Positions 34,637-43,785 of a stretch of 64,000 nucleotides of DNA are shown one piece after another. This stretch comes from Nocardioides marmoriginsengisoli (GTDB taxonomy: Bacteria; Actinomycetota; Actinomycetes; Propionibacteriales; Nocardioidaceae), in assembly GCF_003725695.1 (NCBI RefSeq), contig NZ_RJSE01000007.1, positions 186,001 through 250,000 on the forward strand, written 5' to 3'. The stretch's first letter is position 1. Each line of letters starts with the position of its first letter. Made by a program: the position numbers and the translations under genes. The notes under the pieces are model-generated. The model saw only the letters and a list, made by a program, of their open reading frames with translations, did not search any database and was not told the origin of the DNA.

Positions 34637-36129
34637 ACCCCGCGCCGCTTCGCGTAGCGCATCTTCACCATCTTGCGGACCTGGTCGAAGTCCTCGGGGC
34701 GGCGGGGGAAGGACTGCATGTCCGGGCCGAGCTGGAACTTCTTGGTGGTGGTCGCCTTCGGGGCGGCGAACTCGCGCAGGCCGTCGTCGCCGTGGAAGCG
34801 GCCGAAGCCGGAGTCGCCGATACCGCCGAACGGGACCGAGGGCATTCCGACGAACGTGAGCACCGAGTTGATCGTGGTGCCGCCGGCCTGCAGCCGCGCC
34901 GCGATCTCCTTGCCGCGCTTGGCGGAGAAGACCGAGGAGCCGAGGCCGAACTTGGTGGCGTTCGCCTTGGTCAGCGCCTCCTCGACGTCGGCGACGGTGT
35001 TGATCACGATCACCGGGCCGAAGGTCTCCTCCTGCACGGCCGAGCAGTTCTCGGGCACGTCGACCAGCACGATCGGGTCCACGAACGGAGCCCGGATCGA
35101 GTCCACCCCGCCGACCAGGGCGGTCGCGCCCTGGTCGATCGCGTCGGTGACGTGCCGGCGTACCAGGTCGATCTGGGCGGGGACGATCATCGGCCCGTAC
35201 GACGCGCCCTCGTCGAGTCCCGCGGTGACCTGCGACGCGACCTCCTTGACCTTCGCGAGGAAGGGGTCCCGCACCGCGCGGGTGACGTAGACCCGCTCGA
35301 TGCCGACGCACGCCTGCCCGCCGTTGAAGAACCCGCCCCAGACCACTGCGGTCGCGGCCTTCTCGACGTCGGCGTCCTCGGCGACGATGGTGACGTCCTT
35401 GCCGCCGAGCTCGAGCAGCACCGGGGTCAGGTTCTCGGCGCAGGCCGCCATCACCTTGCGACCGGTCGGCACCGAGCCGGTGAAGGCGATCTTGTCCAGG
35501 CCGGCCGTGCAGAGTGCCGATCCCGTCTCGGCGAAGCCGGTCACCCAGCTGATCAACCCCTTCGGGGCGTCCGGGTTGGCGGTGTAGAACGCGTCCATCA
35601 CCAGCACCGAGCTGGCCGGGGCGTACTCGCTCGGCTTCACGATCGCGGCGTTCCCGGCGGCCAGTGCGTAGGCCAGGCCGCAGAGCACGGTGTAGATCGG
35701 CACGTTCCACGGCGCGATCACGCCGACCACGCCGAGCGGGGGATAGGAGACCGTCGCGCCGAAGTTGAAGAGCGCCATCCCCGGCGCGACCCGGCGCTCC
35801 TTGAGCACCCGGCCGGCGTGTGCGGCCGCCCAGCGGATGTCCTCCAGCCCGGCGATCAGCTCGAACTGGACGTCGCCGCGCGGCCGGCCGGTCTCGGCGA
35901 AGCCCAGGTCGCAGAGCTCGTCGGACTGCTGCCCGATCGCCGCGATCCAGCGGTTGAGGCGGCGCTTGCGCTCGACGTACCCGAGTCCCGCCCACCAGAC
36001 CTGCGCGGTGCGCGCCTCGGCAGCACGTGCGGCGATGTCCTCGGCGGTGTGCACCGGGAAGGTTCCGACGGACTCCCCGGTGGCGGGGTTGGTCACGGTG
36101 AAGGTGGTCGGCGCCGCGGTCTGGGTCAT
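34633..36129 (-). CDS. NAD(P)+-dependent aldehyde dehydrogenase
   Basis: The 498-residue ALDH-superfamily enzyme has the NAD-site IAPWNVPIYTVL and GSVPTGRKV, the general-base Glu in LLELGGKD, catalytic Cys in GGFFNGGQACVGIERVYV and C-terminal EETFGPVIVINTV. The likely role is aldehyde oxidation downstream of the P450 or another oxidation. ATG 36129 gives the normal length; upstream ATGs lack family similarity. It is coupled to the CMD-family gene. Confidence 0.92.
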   Translation of the reverse strand: MTQTAAPTTFTVTNPATGESVGTFPVHTAEDIAARAAEARTAQVWWAGLGYVERKRRLNRWIAAIGQQSDELCDLGFAETGRPRGDVQFELIAGLEDIRWAAAHAGRVLKERRVAPGMALFNFGATVSYPPLGVVGVIAPWNVPIYTVLCGLAYALAAGNAAIVKPSEYAPASSVLVMDAFYTANPDAPKGLISWVTGFAETGSALCTAGLDKIAFTGSVPTGRKVMAACAENLTPVLLELGGKDVTIVAEDADVEKAATAVVWGGFFNGGQACVGIERVYVTRAVRDPFLAKVKEVASQVTAGLDEGASYGPMIVPAQIDLVRRHVTDAIDQGATALVGGVDSIRAPFVDPIVLVDVPENCSAVQEETFGPVIVINTVADVEEALTKANATKFGLGSSVFSAKRGKEIAARLQAGGTTINSVLTFVGMPSVPFGGIGDSGFGRFHGDDGLREFAAPKATTTKKFQLGPDMQSFPRRPEDFDQVRKMVKMRYAKRRGV

Positions 36130-36352
36130 GCCGCAACGGTAGTCCGCGAGACCGAAAAGTGGAACAGGTTCTAGCGGCGGCGTCCGGGTCCGTCCATGCT
36201 CACTCGGCATGGGCTCGGGAGCCCAGGGCCGGGTCGGCATCGGTAGCCGTCGTCCCTACACGCGACCTTCCCCTCGGGTTCACGATCCGTTCGCTTCGCA
36301 CTGTGAGGTTCGCCTTGCCCTGCTGGACACCTGGACATTCGAGGTCGCACCG

Positions 36353-39300
36353 ATGCACCCCTCCCGCACCCGTTCCGCACTGCTCGCCGTCGCCTCGCTG
36401 CTGGCCCTGGTCGTGGCCGGCCTGGCCCTCGCGGCCCCGGCTACCGCGGCCAGCACCGACGTGAAGATCAACGAGTTCTCCTCGAACAGCCCGGACTTCA
36501 TCGAGCTGATCAACACCGGCAGCTCGACGGTCGACCTGACCGGCTGGGTGCTCAAGGACAGCACCGAGAACAACTCCTACACGTTCCCGTCCGGCAGCAG
36601 CATCGCCGCGGGTGCGATCAAGGGCGTCAGCGGCGAGAACGTCGAGTTCGCGTTCGGGCTGGGCAACGGCGACGCGGTCCGGTTCTACGCCCCGGGCGGC
36701 GTCCTGATCGACTCGTTCACCTACCCGGCGCACCCGCCGGCCGGGAAGTCCTACGGCCGCTGCCCCGACGGCAGCGGCGAGATCGGGATCACCACGGCCG
36801 CCTCCAAGGGCGCGCCGAACGTCTGCACCACCCCGAACACCGCGGTCAGGATCAACGAGTTCTCCTCGAACAGCCCCGACTTCATCGAGCTCTACAACAC
36901 CGCGACCGGCAGCGTCGACCTGTCCGGCTGGGTACTCAAGGACAACTCGGAGAACAACTCCTACACCTTCCCCGCGGGCAGCAGCATCGCCGGCGGCGCC
37001 TACAAGGCGATCAGCGGCGAGAACGTCGAGTTCGCCTTCGGGCTGGGCAACGGCGACGCGGTCCGGCTCTACGCCCCCGGCGCGGTGCTGATCGACTCGT
37101 ACACCTACCCGGCGCACCCGCCCGCCGGGAAGAGCTACGGCCGCTGCCCCGCCGGCACCGGCGACTTCGTGATCACCGCCGCCGCGACCAAGGGCGCTGC
37201 CAACGACTGCCCGGTCCCGGCCGGCGCCGCGAACATCAAGGTCAACGAGATCGAGTCGGACCCCAACGACCTGGTCGAGCTCACCAACATCGGTGACGCC
37301 CCGGTCGACATCTCCGGCTACAAGCTCAAGGACAACGACGACACCCACGTGTTCACGATCGCGGCCGGGACGACGCTCGGCGCGCACGACTACCTGGTGC
37401 TCGACGTGAACCCGTCGTTCGGTCTCGGCAAGGGCGACTCGGTGCGGCTCTACACCCCCGACGGCGCCAACCTGCTCGACTCCACGACGTACCCCGCCGA
37501 CACCCACGCCACCACCTGGGGACGCTGCCCCGACGGCACCGGCACCTTCGGCGTCACCACCTCGACGCTCGGTGCGGCCAACTCCTGCGGCGGCACCACC
37601 CCGGTGGTCCCGGACGTGAAGATCAACGAGGTCGAGTCCAACGGCGACCAGGTCGCCGACTGGGTCGAGCTGAAGAACCTCGGTACGACGGCCGCCAACG
37701 TCTCCGGCTGGAAGATCGTCGACGGCGACGCCAGCCACGCGGCCACCCCGGTCGTGGTCCCGGCCAACACGATCATCCCGGCCGGCGGCTACTACGCGAT
37801 CTACACCGAGATCAACCAGTCGCCCGGCTTCGGCCTCGGCGTCGGCGACTCGGTGAACCTGTTCCTCCCGGACGGCACCACCCAGGTCGACACCACGACC
37901 TGGGGCGCGCACGCCGCGACCACCTGGGGCCGCTGCCCCGACGGGACCGGAGTCTTCGGCGACACCACCACCTCGACCCGCGGCCTGCCGAACGCCTGCA
38001 GCCCGATCCGGATCAACGAGATCGAGTCCGACCTCGGCACCCCGGGGGACTGGGTGGAGCTGAAGAACATCAGCGCCGCCTCGGTCGACGTCTCCGGCTG
38101 GACGATCAAGGACAGCGCCGACACCAGCGGCTACGCGATCCCGGCCGGCACCTCGATCGCGGCGAACGGCTACCTGGTCGTCGAAGGGGCCGACCTCGGC
38201 TTCGGGCTCGGCGGGGCGGACGCGGTCCGGCTCTACGACGCCGGCAGCGCCCTGGTCGAGTCCTACGCCTGGACCGCGCACGCCACCCAGACCTACGGTC
38301 GCTGCAAGGACGGCGTCGGCGACTTCAAGGACACCAAGGCGCCGACCAAGGGTGCCGCCAACAGCTGCCCCGGCCTGGAGACCTCGCCGTGGCCGGGCGC
38401 CCAGACGGTGACCACCGCCGACCTGCTCGGTACCTTCCTGCAGGACCTCTCCGGCCTGGTCTTCGACCCGGCGGACCCGGACGTGCTCTGGGCCGCGCAG
38501 AACAAGAAGGGCACCCTCTTCAAGCTGGTCCGGGACGGCGACAACTTCGTGCCGGCCAGCGGCTGGCCCAAGGACCCGAAGTACCTCGGCGGCACCGGTG
38601 CGCCGGACACCGAGGGCATCACCATCGGCCCGGACGGATTCGTCTACCTCGCCTCCGAGCGCAACAACGACGCCAGCGGTGTCAGCCGGATGTCGATCCT
38701 GCGCTACGACCCGGCCGCGACCGGGACGACGCTGACCCCGACCAACGAGTGGAACCTGACCAGCCAGATCCCGGCGGCCGGCGCCAACCTCGGCCTCGAG
38801 GGCGTCACCTACGTTCCGGACTCGTTCCTCACCGGCGGCGGCTTCGTCGACCAGAGCACGAACGCGCCCTACAACCCGGCCGGCTACCCGGCCCACGGCA
38901 ACGGCGTCTACTTCGTCGCGGTCGAGGACACCGGTGACCTGATCGGCTTCGTCCTCGACGAGGACGGCGTCACCTCGCACAAGGTCGCCACCATCGACAG
39001 CGGCTTCGAGCACCTGGCCGACGTCGACTTCGACCCCGAGCTCAACCGGCTCCGGGCCGTCACCGACGACACCCACGACGGCAAGACCTCGCTGCTCAAG
39101 CTCGACGCCGGCGCCTTCGTCGTCGACGCGGCGTACGACCGGCCGCTGGGGATGCCGAACCTGAACAACGAGGGCCTCGCGGTCGCGCCGCAGTCCCGCT
39201 GCGTCGACGGCAAGAAGGAAGTCCTCTGGTCCGACGACGGAGACACCGACGGGCACTCGCTGCGCCGTGGATCGATCAACTGCACGCCTGCCAAGTCGGC

Positions 39301-40021
39301 GACGACGACCAGTGTCGCCGTCACCGCCACCCGGCTCACCGCGACCGTGACGGCGCCCGGATCGGCCGTGCCCAGTGGCACGGTGGAGTTCCGGGTGGAC
39401 GACGTCCTCGTCGGCACGGCGCCGGTCATCCTCGGTACGGCGATCCTCGACCACGTCGTCCCGACCGGAGCCGAGCACCAGGTCGTCGCGACGTACGGCG
39501 GCAACGACGAGCTCCTCGGTTCGACGGGCTCAGTGGCCCGCAAGGACCCGACGATCACCGCCGCGGTGAGCAGCGCCGTACCGAAGAACGCCGCCGGTTG
39601 GTACCGGACGCCGGTCACGGTCACGTTCACCTGCACGCCGAACGGTTCCGCACTGGCCGGTCCCTGCCCGGCGCCGGTGACGCTCACCGCGGACGGGGTC
39701 GACCAGGTGGTCAGCCGTTCGATCGCGGCCCAGGACGGCGGCGCGGCCTCGGCCACCGTCACCGACCTGGACATCGACACCACGGCGCCGACCGCCGCGC
39801 TGACCCGGGTGCGGCAGAACTTCGTCTACATCTTCGGCGGCGACAAGCCCCCGGCCGAGTGCGTCCCCGCCGACGCCCTCTCCGGGATCGCGTCGTGCAC
39901 CGTCACCCACACCCGCTCCGGTTCCCGCTGGACCTCGACCGCCGTCGCGACCGACAAGGCCGGCAACACCACCGCCTTCGCCGTCAGCTACACCGCCCTG
40001 GTCCTGTTCGCCAAGGATTGA
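36353..40021 (+). CDS. Secreted protein with five lamin-tail domains and a phytase-like propeller
   Basis: The 1222-residue protein has a signal peptide (about 1-34, LLAVASLLALVVAGLALAA). Five lamin-tail domains follow, starting near 36464, 36845, 37238, 37615 and 38010, each opening with INE(F/V/I) and carrying GW-LKD, SYTFP-like and GLGxGDxVRLY elements. Repeats 1 and 2 are nearly identical. Residues about 690-980 form an esterase-like-activity-of-phytase propeller (PDTEGITIGPDGFVYLASER). Two Ig-like modules end the protein. ATG 36353 is chosen for the signal peptide. Probably a surface or matrix nuclease/phosphatase-associated protein. Confidence 0.82.
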   Translation: MHPSRTRSALLAVASLLALVVAGLALAAPATAASTDVKINEFSSNSPDFIELINTGSSTVDLTGWVLKDSTENNSYTFPSGSSIAAGAIKGVSGENVEFAFGLGNGDAVRFYAPGGVLIDSFTYPAHPPAGKSYGRCPDGSGEIGITTAASKGAPNVCTTPNTAVRINEFSSNSPDFIELYNTATGSVDLSGWVLKDNSENNSYTFPAGSSIAGGAYKAISGENVEFAFGLGNGDAVRLYAPGAVLIDSYTYPAHPPAGKSYGRCPAGTGDFVITAAATKGAANDCPVPAGAANIKVNEIESDPNDLVELTNIGDAPVDISGYKLKDNDDTHVFTIAAGTTLGAHDYLVLDVNPSFGLGKGDSVRLYTPDGANLLDSTTYPADTHATTWGRCPDGTGTFGVTTSTLGAANSCGGTTPVVPDVKINEVESNGDQVADWVELKNLGTTAANVSGWKIVDGDASHAATPVVVPANTIIPAGGYYAIYTEINQSPGFGLGVGDSVNLFLPDGTTQVDTTTWGAHAATTWGRCPDGTGVFGDTTTSTRGLPNACSPIRINEIESDLGTPGDWVELKNISAASVDVSGWTIKDSADTSGYAIPAGTSIAANGYLVVEGADLGFGLGGADAVRLYDAGSALVESYAWTAHATQTYGRCKDGVGDFKDTKAPTKGAANSCPGLETSPWPGAQTVTTADLLGTFLQDLSGLVFDPADPDVLWAAQNKKGTLFKLVRDGDNFVPASGWPKDPKYLGGTGAPDTEGITIGPDGFVYLASERNNDASGVSRMSILRYDPAATGTTLTPTNEWNLTSQIPAAGANLGLEGVTYVPDSFLTGGGFVDQSTNAPYNPAGYPAHGNGVYFVAVEDTGDLIGFVLDEDGVTSHKVATIDSGFEHLADVDFDPELNRLRAVTDDTHDGKTSLLKLDAGAFVVDAAYDRPLGMPNLNNEGLAVAPQSRCVDGKKEVLWSDDGDTDGHSLRRGSINCTPAKSATTTSVAVTATRLTATVTAPGSAVPSGTVEFRVDDVLVGTAPVILGTAILDHVVPTGAEHQVVATYGGNDELLGSTGSVARKDPTITAAVSSAVPKNAAGWYRTPVTVTFTCTPNGSALAGPCPAPVTLTADGVDQVVSRSIAAQDGGAASATVTDLDIDTTAPTAALTRVRQNFVYIFGGDKPPAECVPADALSGIASCTVTHTRSGSRWTSTAVATDKAGNTTAFAVSYTALVLFAKD

Positions 40022-40031
40022 CGCCGCACCG

Positions 40032-40072
40032 GGTTTCGAGGCTCGCGCAAACGCTCGCACCTCAACCACCGG
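40032..40072. repeat. Dispersed REP-like element, type A
   Basis: An imperfect hairpin opens GGTTTCGAGGCTCGCGC and closes GCTCGCACCTCAACCACCGG. It lies between two convergent genes. Elements of this style are widespread in actinobacterial intergenic regions. Confidence 0.55.
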
Positions 40073-40102
40073 CCGGACGTCGAGCCTGTCGAGACGCGGT
40101 GA
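40073..40102. repeat. Dispersed 30-bp repeat, copy 1
   Basis: A 30-base segment starting CCGGACGTCGAGCCTGTCGA is identical to 59958-59987. The core GTCGAGCCTGTCGAGAC is palindromic. Both copies sit between convergent genes. Confidence 0.8.
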
Positions 40103-40144
40103 CGTGGGCGCGGAGTCACACCGGGTGACCCGAGCGCGGCAACC

Positions 40145-41599
40145 TCAGCCGACGGTCTGATCCACCCAAGCCCCGGCCGGCGCCACCGCGTGCAGCGCGG
40201 AGTTCTGGTTGCCGGCCCGGGGGACGTCGAATGTCGACCCGATCGCCGTACAGGCGGCCGGTGCGGCGGCGAAGGTCACCGGCGGGGTCACCGTCCAGGT
40301 CCCGCCGTCCTCGCACGCTGCCGGGTGCACCTCGGTGCACGGCGCCGCGACCCACCGACCGTCGGCACCCTGCAAGGCGCAGCCGCCGCCGGTCGCGCTC
40401 GGTTCGTCGGGAGCCCAGCTCCAGAGCGTGGACTGGATCCGGCCGTCCTCGGGAAGCAGCTGGTCGAGGCCGAAGACGTTCACTCCGCAGTTCGTCATCG
40501 CCTGCACCTTCGCCGGGGTCAGCGCCTCCGGGTCGACCGGCTTCCGGGTCGGGTTCAGCAGGGTCGAGACCAGGGTGGTGTCCTCGAAGTAGCGGACCAG
40601 CTTGGTCGCGTAGACGCTCGGCCCGTACGTCGCGTCGCAGGTCGGGAAGTCCCGGTAACCGGAGGTCGAGCCGCTCTCGACGTGGACGGCGTTCCAGTCG
40701 AAGACGTTGCCGGACCAGCCCGGGGCGCACGATCCGACGAGAACCACGCGGGCGCCGCTGGCGCGGACGTCGTCACGGGAGACCGACGTCGGCAGCGGGA
40801 CGCACCCGTTCGCCGCCTTCTGGGAGGCGTCCGGCTTGTAGATCAGGCTGGATCCGTTCGGGCGCTTGAGCACCTGGTCGAGGGTGCTGATCGTCGAGGC
40901 GTAGGCGGCGGCGTTCTTCAGGTTGTCCTCGAGGTAGAGCAGCACGACCTCGTCGTCGTTGCCGGGGGCGTTCAGCCAGGTGGCGATCTCCGGGAGCACC
41001 TTCGCGAACGTCGGTTCGGTGGTGCAGCCGAGGTCGTACGCGGTCGGCGGCTGGCCGTGGCAGACGGTGACCGCGCGGCTGCCCAGCAGGCCGAGGATCC
41101 GCGGGATGTAGTGCAGGTCGAGCTCCAGGGCCCGGACGTCGATGTCGAGCTGCTGGGTCAGGGTCAGCTGCTGGTTGGAGTCGGCGTGCGAGAGCGTCAG
41201 CGAGTTGGCCAGACTGTTGAACGAGTTGTGGGTGCCCAGCCACTGCGCGTCCCCGAACGGCAGCGAGTCGCCGAGCCGGTACTGGAACTGCGCGGTCCGG
41301 TGCACCCACGAGGCGCGGTAGGCGTCGCGGGCGGCCTGGGTGACCCGGTGCGCGAGCGGCAGCACGCAGAGCGCGTCCGGGATGCCGACCCGCCGGCACT
41401 CGGTCGCGAGTGCGTCACCGACCTTGCCGAGGGCGACGCAGGGGATCGCGATCGGGCTGATCGCGTCGCAGGGGGCCGTCGGCGAGGGGGCTGTCGGCGG
41501 TGGTGCGGTCGCCCCGGCGCTTCCGGTCGACAGCGCGATGGTGACCAACGATCCGACCGCGATCGCGGCGGCGGCACTCTTCATCCGGGTCCAGGGCAT
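40145..41599 (-). CDS. Secreted PI-PLC X-domain-like phosphodiesterase
   Basis: The 484-residue protein has a signal peptide (about 1-32). Its catalytic domain has QWLGTHNSFNSL with His124 and VTVCHGQP with His181, the two expected histidines of bacterial phosphatidylinositol-specific phospholipase C, and the DIDVRALELDLHYI acidic cluster between them. A C-terminal region (about 395-484) has paired cysteines and resembles a lectin-like or cell-wall-binding module. It is probably a secreted phosphodiesterase acting on inositol or other lipid headgroups. ATG 41599 follows AAGGTGA. Confidence 0.82.
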   Translation of the reverse strand: MPWTRMKSAAAAIAVGSLVTIALSTGSAGATAPPPTAPSPTAPCDAISPIAIPCVALGKVGDALATECRRVGIPDALCVLPLAHRVTQAARDAYRASWVHRTAQFQYRLGDSLPFGDAQWLGTHNSFNSLANSLTLSHADSNQQLTLTQQLDIDVRALELDLHYIPRILGLLGSRAVTVCHGQPPTAYDLGCTTEPTFAKVLPEIATWLNAPGNDDEVVLLYLEDNLKNAAAYASTISTLDQVLKRPNGSSLIYKPDASQKAANGCVPLPTSVSRDDVRASGARVVLVGSCAPGWSGNVFDWNAVHVESGSTSGYRDFPTCDATYGPSVYATKLVRYFEDTTLVSTLLNPTRKPVDPEALTPAKVQAMTNCGVNVFGLDQLLPEDGRIQSTLWSWAPDEPSATGGGCALQGADGRWVAAPCTEVHPAACEDGGTWTVTPPVTFAAAPAACTAIGSTFDVPRAGNQNSALHAVAPAGAWVDQTVG

Positions 41600-41721
41600 G
41601 GGTCACCTTGGCACCGACGCACCCCTGGGAACGGGTAAATCCGGGAAGTGCAGAACGTGGGGATTAGTCGTGTAACGAAGGTTTCGTCGAACCTCTTGAC
41701 CACGGGATGTGACCCACGTTA

Positions 41722-41755
41722 CCGTTCCATTGTAATCGATTGGATGTATATACAA
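41722..41755. promoter_or_regulatory. Palindromic promoter region upstream of the ABC/IclR operon
   Basis: TGTATATACA (41745-41754) is a perfect 10-bp palindrome 13 bases before the substrate-binding-protein ATG. Just upstream, TCCATTGTAATCGATTGGA (about 41726-41744) is an imperfect palindrome with TCCA/TGGA ends. The AT-rich patch contrasts with the flanking DNA. It is the best place for control by the operon's IclR protein. Confidence 0.55.
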
Positions 41756-41766
41756 CCGGAGGCAAC

Positions 41767-42888
41767 ATGCGACGCAACCGTCTCGTGCTCGGGGTCAGCG
41801 CGCTGTCCGTGCTGGCCGTCACCGCAGCGGGGTGTGGTTCGGATTCAACCTCGGACGCCGACGGCGCCGAGTTCGAGATCAAGCCCGTTGCGGGGTGCAC
41901 GACGGGGTGGACCGACCCTGCCGACCTGTCGCCGACCCGGAAGGCCGCCCGGTGCGACGCCGGAGCGCCGGCGCCGCAGCCGCTGGAGAAGTCGACGAAG
42001 CTGACGATCGCGATCACCAACAAGTCCGCCGAGCTGATCGCGCCGCTGGTCTGGGGTCAGAAGCACGGCGAGTTCGAGAAGGAGAACCTGACGCTCGACA
42101 TCAAGGTGATCCCGCCGGCGGACGCGCTCAACCTGCTGGCCAGCGAGAAGATCGACGCCTGGCTGTCCTCGCCGGACGCCTCCTTCCACAACGCGCTCTC
42201 CCAGGACTACGACCTCAAGTGGGTCAGCGGCAACTACTTCGAGTCGTCCGAGTCCAAGAGCGGGCTCTGGGCCAAGGCCGAGAACGCCACCAAGCTCGAC
42301 GGCGCCAGCGTCGGCTCCGCAGCCGGACCCGGCAGCGTCATCATGCTGCCGATCGCGACCGCGCTCGAGGAGGCCGGCGTGTCCATCAAGGACGTCAAGG
42401 TCCAGCAGCTCCCTTCGGCCGACCAGATCACCGCACTCCAGAACGGCGGCACCGACGCCTCCTGGCTGCTGACCCCGACCTGGGCGCAGGTCGCCGACGA
42501 CCCGGCGTACACGTTCATCGGCGGCCAGCCGGCCGGCGAGCCGCTCGGCGGATTCATCTACGGCAAGGAGCTCCTCAAGGAGAACCCGGACGTCGGCCGC
42601 GCTCTGCTGCGGGCCTACATCCGCACGGTCAACACCACGTTCTCCGGCGACTACAAGAAGGACCCGGCCCTGGTGGCCGAGCTCGCCGAGCTGCTCGAGG
42701 TGCCCGCGGAGACGCTGTCCGCGTCGCCGTCGCTGATCATCGACTGGGAGATCCGGAAGGGCACCTCGGAGCGGTTGCAGGAGATCTGGCACGACCTCGA
42801 CGCGCTCAGCTACGACGACACCATCCCCGAGTCCGAGGTCGTGGACCGTTCCTTCTACGAGGCCGCCGTCGGCCACCAGGGGAGCTAG
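41767..42888 (+). CDS. ABC transporter substrate-binding lipoprotein (SsuA/NMT1-like)
   Basis: The 373-residue lipoprotein has lipobox VTAAGC (about 17-22) and a type II periplasmic-binding fold of the SsuA/TauA/NMT1 group (KSTKLTIAITNKSAELIAPL; AWLSSPDASFHNALSQDYDL; GASVGSAAGPGSVIMLPI). This group binds sulfonates, nitrate, taurine or pyrimidine precursors. GGAGG lies 4 bases upstream of ATG 41767. Gene 1 of the operon; its ATPase and permease come about 2.8 and 3.6 kb later. Confidence 0.87.
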   Translation: MRRNRLVLGVSALSVLAVTAAGCGSDSTSDADGAEFEIKPVAGCTTGWTDPADLSPTRKAARCDAGAPAPQPLEKSTKLTIAITNKSAELIAPLVWGQKHGEFEKENLTLDIKVIPPADALNLLASEKIDAWLSSPDASFHNALSQDYDLKWVSGNYFESSESKSGLWAKAENATKLDGASVGSAAGPGSVIMLPIATALEEAGVSIKDVKVQQLPSADQITALQNGGTDASWLLTPTWAQVADDPAYTFIGGQPAGEPLGGFIYGKELLKENPDVGRALLRAYIRTVNTTFSGDYKKDPALVAELAELLEVPAETLSASPSLIIDWEIRKGTSERLQEIWHDLDALSYDDTIPESEVVDRSFYEAAVGHQGS

Positions 42889-43785
42889 GTGCCACGCCGA
42901 TCCGGAACGACCGCGCGCGTCGTCGCGGTCCTGGAGTTCCTCACCGATCGCCCGGACGAGACCTTCGGGCTCTCCGAGCTCGCCCGTGAGCTCGACATCA
43001 ACAAGGCGACCCTGCTGACCGTGGTGACCACGCTCATCGACGCGGGCTGGTTGCTGCAGCACCCGAAGCGGAAGACCTACGGGCTCGGGCCCCGGGTCAT
43101 CGCCGCCGGTGCCGCGGCGAGGCAGCGGTTCCCGGACACCACGCTCGCCCGCCCGCACCTGGAGCGGGTCGCGGCCGACCTGGGCTGCGGCTGCGTGATC
43201 GTGGGGGTCTCCGACGCCCAGATGGTCGTGCTCGACCGGGCCGGCTTCGCGGACCCGCTGCACGGGCTCACCCGGCTCGGCGTCCGGATGTCGTTCGCGC
43301 CGCCGTACGGGCTGGCGCTGGCGGCGTGGTTTCCGCCGGAGCGGTACGAGGTGTGGCAGGCCAACGCCACCCCGTCGGTCGAGTCCGCCGAGCGGGCGGT
43401 CCTGCGCGAAGCGGTGCGGCTGGCCCACGAGCGCGGGTTCGTGATCGGCGGCGACCTGCCCGCCGGCCACGAGCTGGACCGGTCGGTGCACGACCTGCGG
43501 CTCTCCTCGCACGACACCGACCCGGCGCTGCTCGCCGAGCTCGGCCGCGCGCTGCGGGCGACCGGCTACTACCTCGGTGAGCTCCAGGACGACGACAGCT
43601 ATCGCGCCAACCACGTGTCGGCGCCGGTGCGGACCACGACCGGGGTGCCGGAGATCGCCCTGATGGTGCCGCTCTACTCGGGGGAGACGAAGGGTTCGCA
43701 GCTGGCGGCGATCGGCGCGCGTCTGGCGGAAGCCGGCGCGCAGATCGCCGAGGAGATGGCCGCGGAGGCGGCGGAGGGACGATGA
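42889..43785 (+). CDS. IclR-family transcriptional regulator
   Basis: The 298-residue protein has an N-terminal winged HTH (about 5-65, VVAVLEFLTDRPDETFGLSE, INKATLLTVVTTLIDAGWLL) and an IclR effector domain (about 75-290, GVSDAQMVVLDRAGFA; GGDLPAGHELDRSVHDLRLS). Such regulators bind small catabolic intermediates. GTG 42889 directly follows the binding-protein TAG. It probably controls this operon. The unusual internal place suggests tight co-expression. Confidence 0.88.
   Translation: MPRRSGTTARVVAVLEFLTDRPDETFGLSELARELDINKATLLTVVTTLIDAGWLLQHPKRKTYGLGPRVIAAGAAARQRFPDTTLARPHLERVAADLGCGCVIVGVSDAQMVVLDRAGFADPLHGLTRLGVRMSFAPPYGLALAAWFPPERYEVWQANATPSVESAERAVLREAVRLAHERGFVIGGDLPAGHELDRSVHDLRLSSHDTDPALLAELGRALRATGYYLGELQDDDSYRANHVSAPVRTTTGVPEIALMVPLYSGETKGSQLAAIGARLAEAGAQIAEEMAAEAAEGR

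Noticed and set aside
33863-36136. Apparent fusion of aldehyde dehydrogenase and CMD protein in one 757-codon frame
   Set aside because: The upstream part of that frame is out of phase with the dehydrogenase and is Arg-rich shadow. The two proteins are separate genes overlapping by GTGA at 34633-34636.
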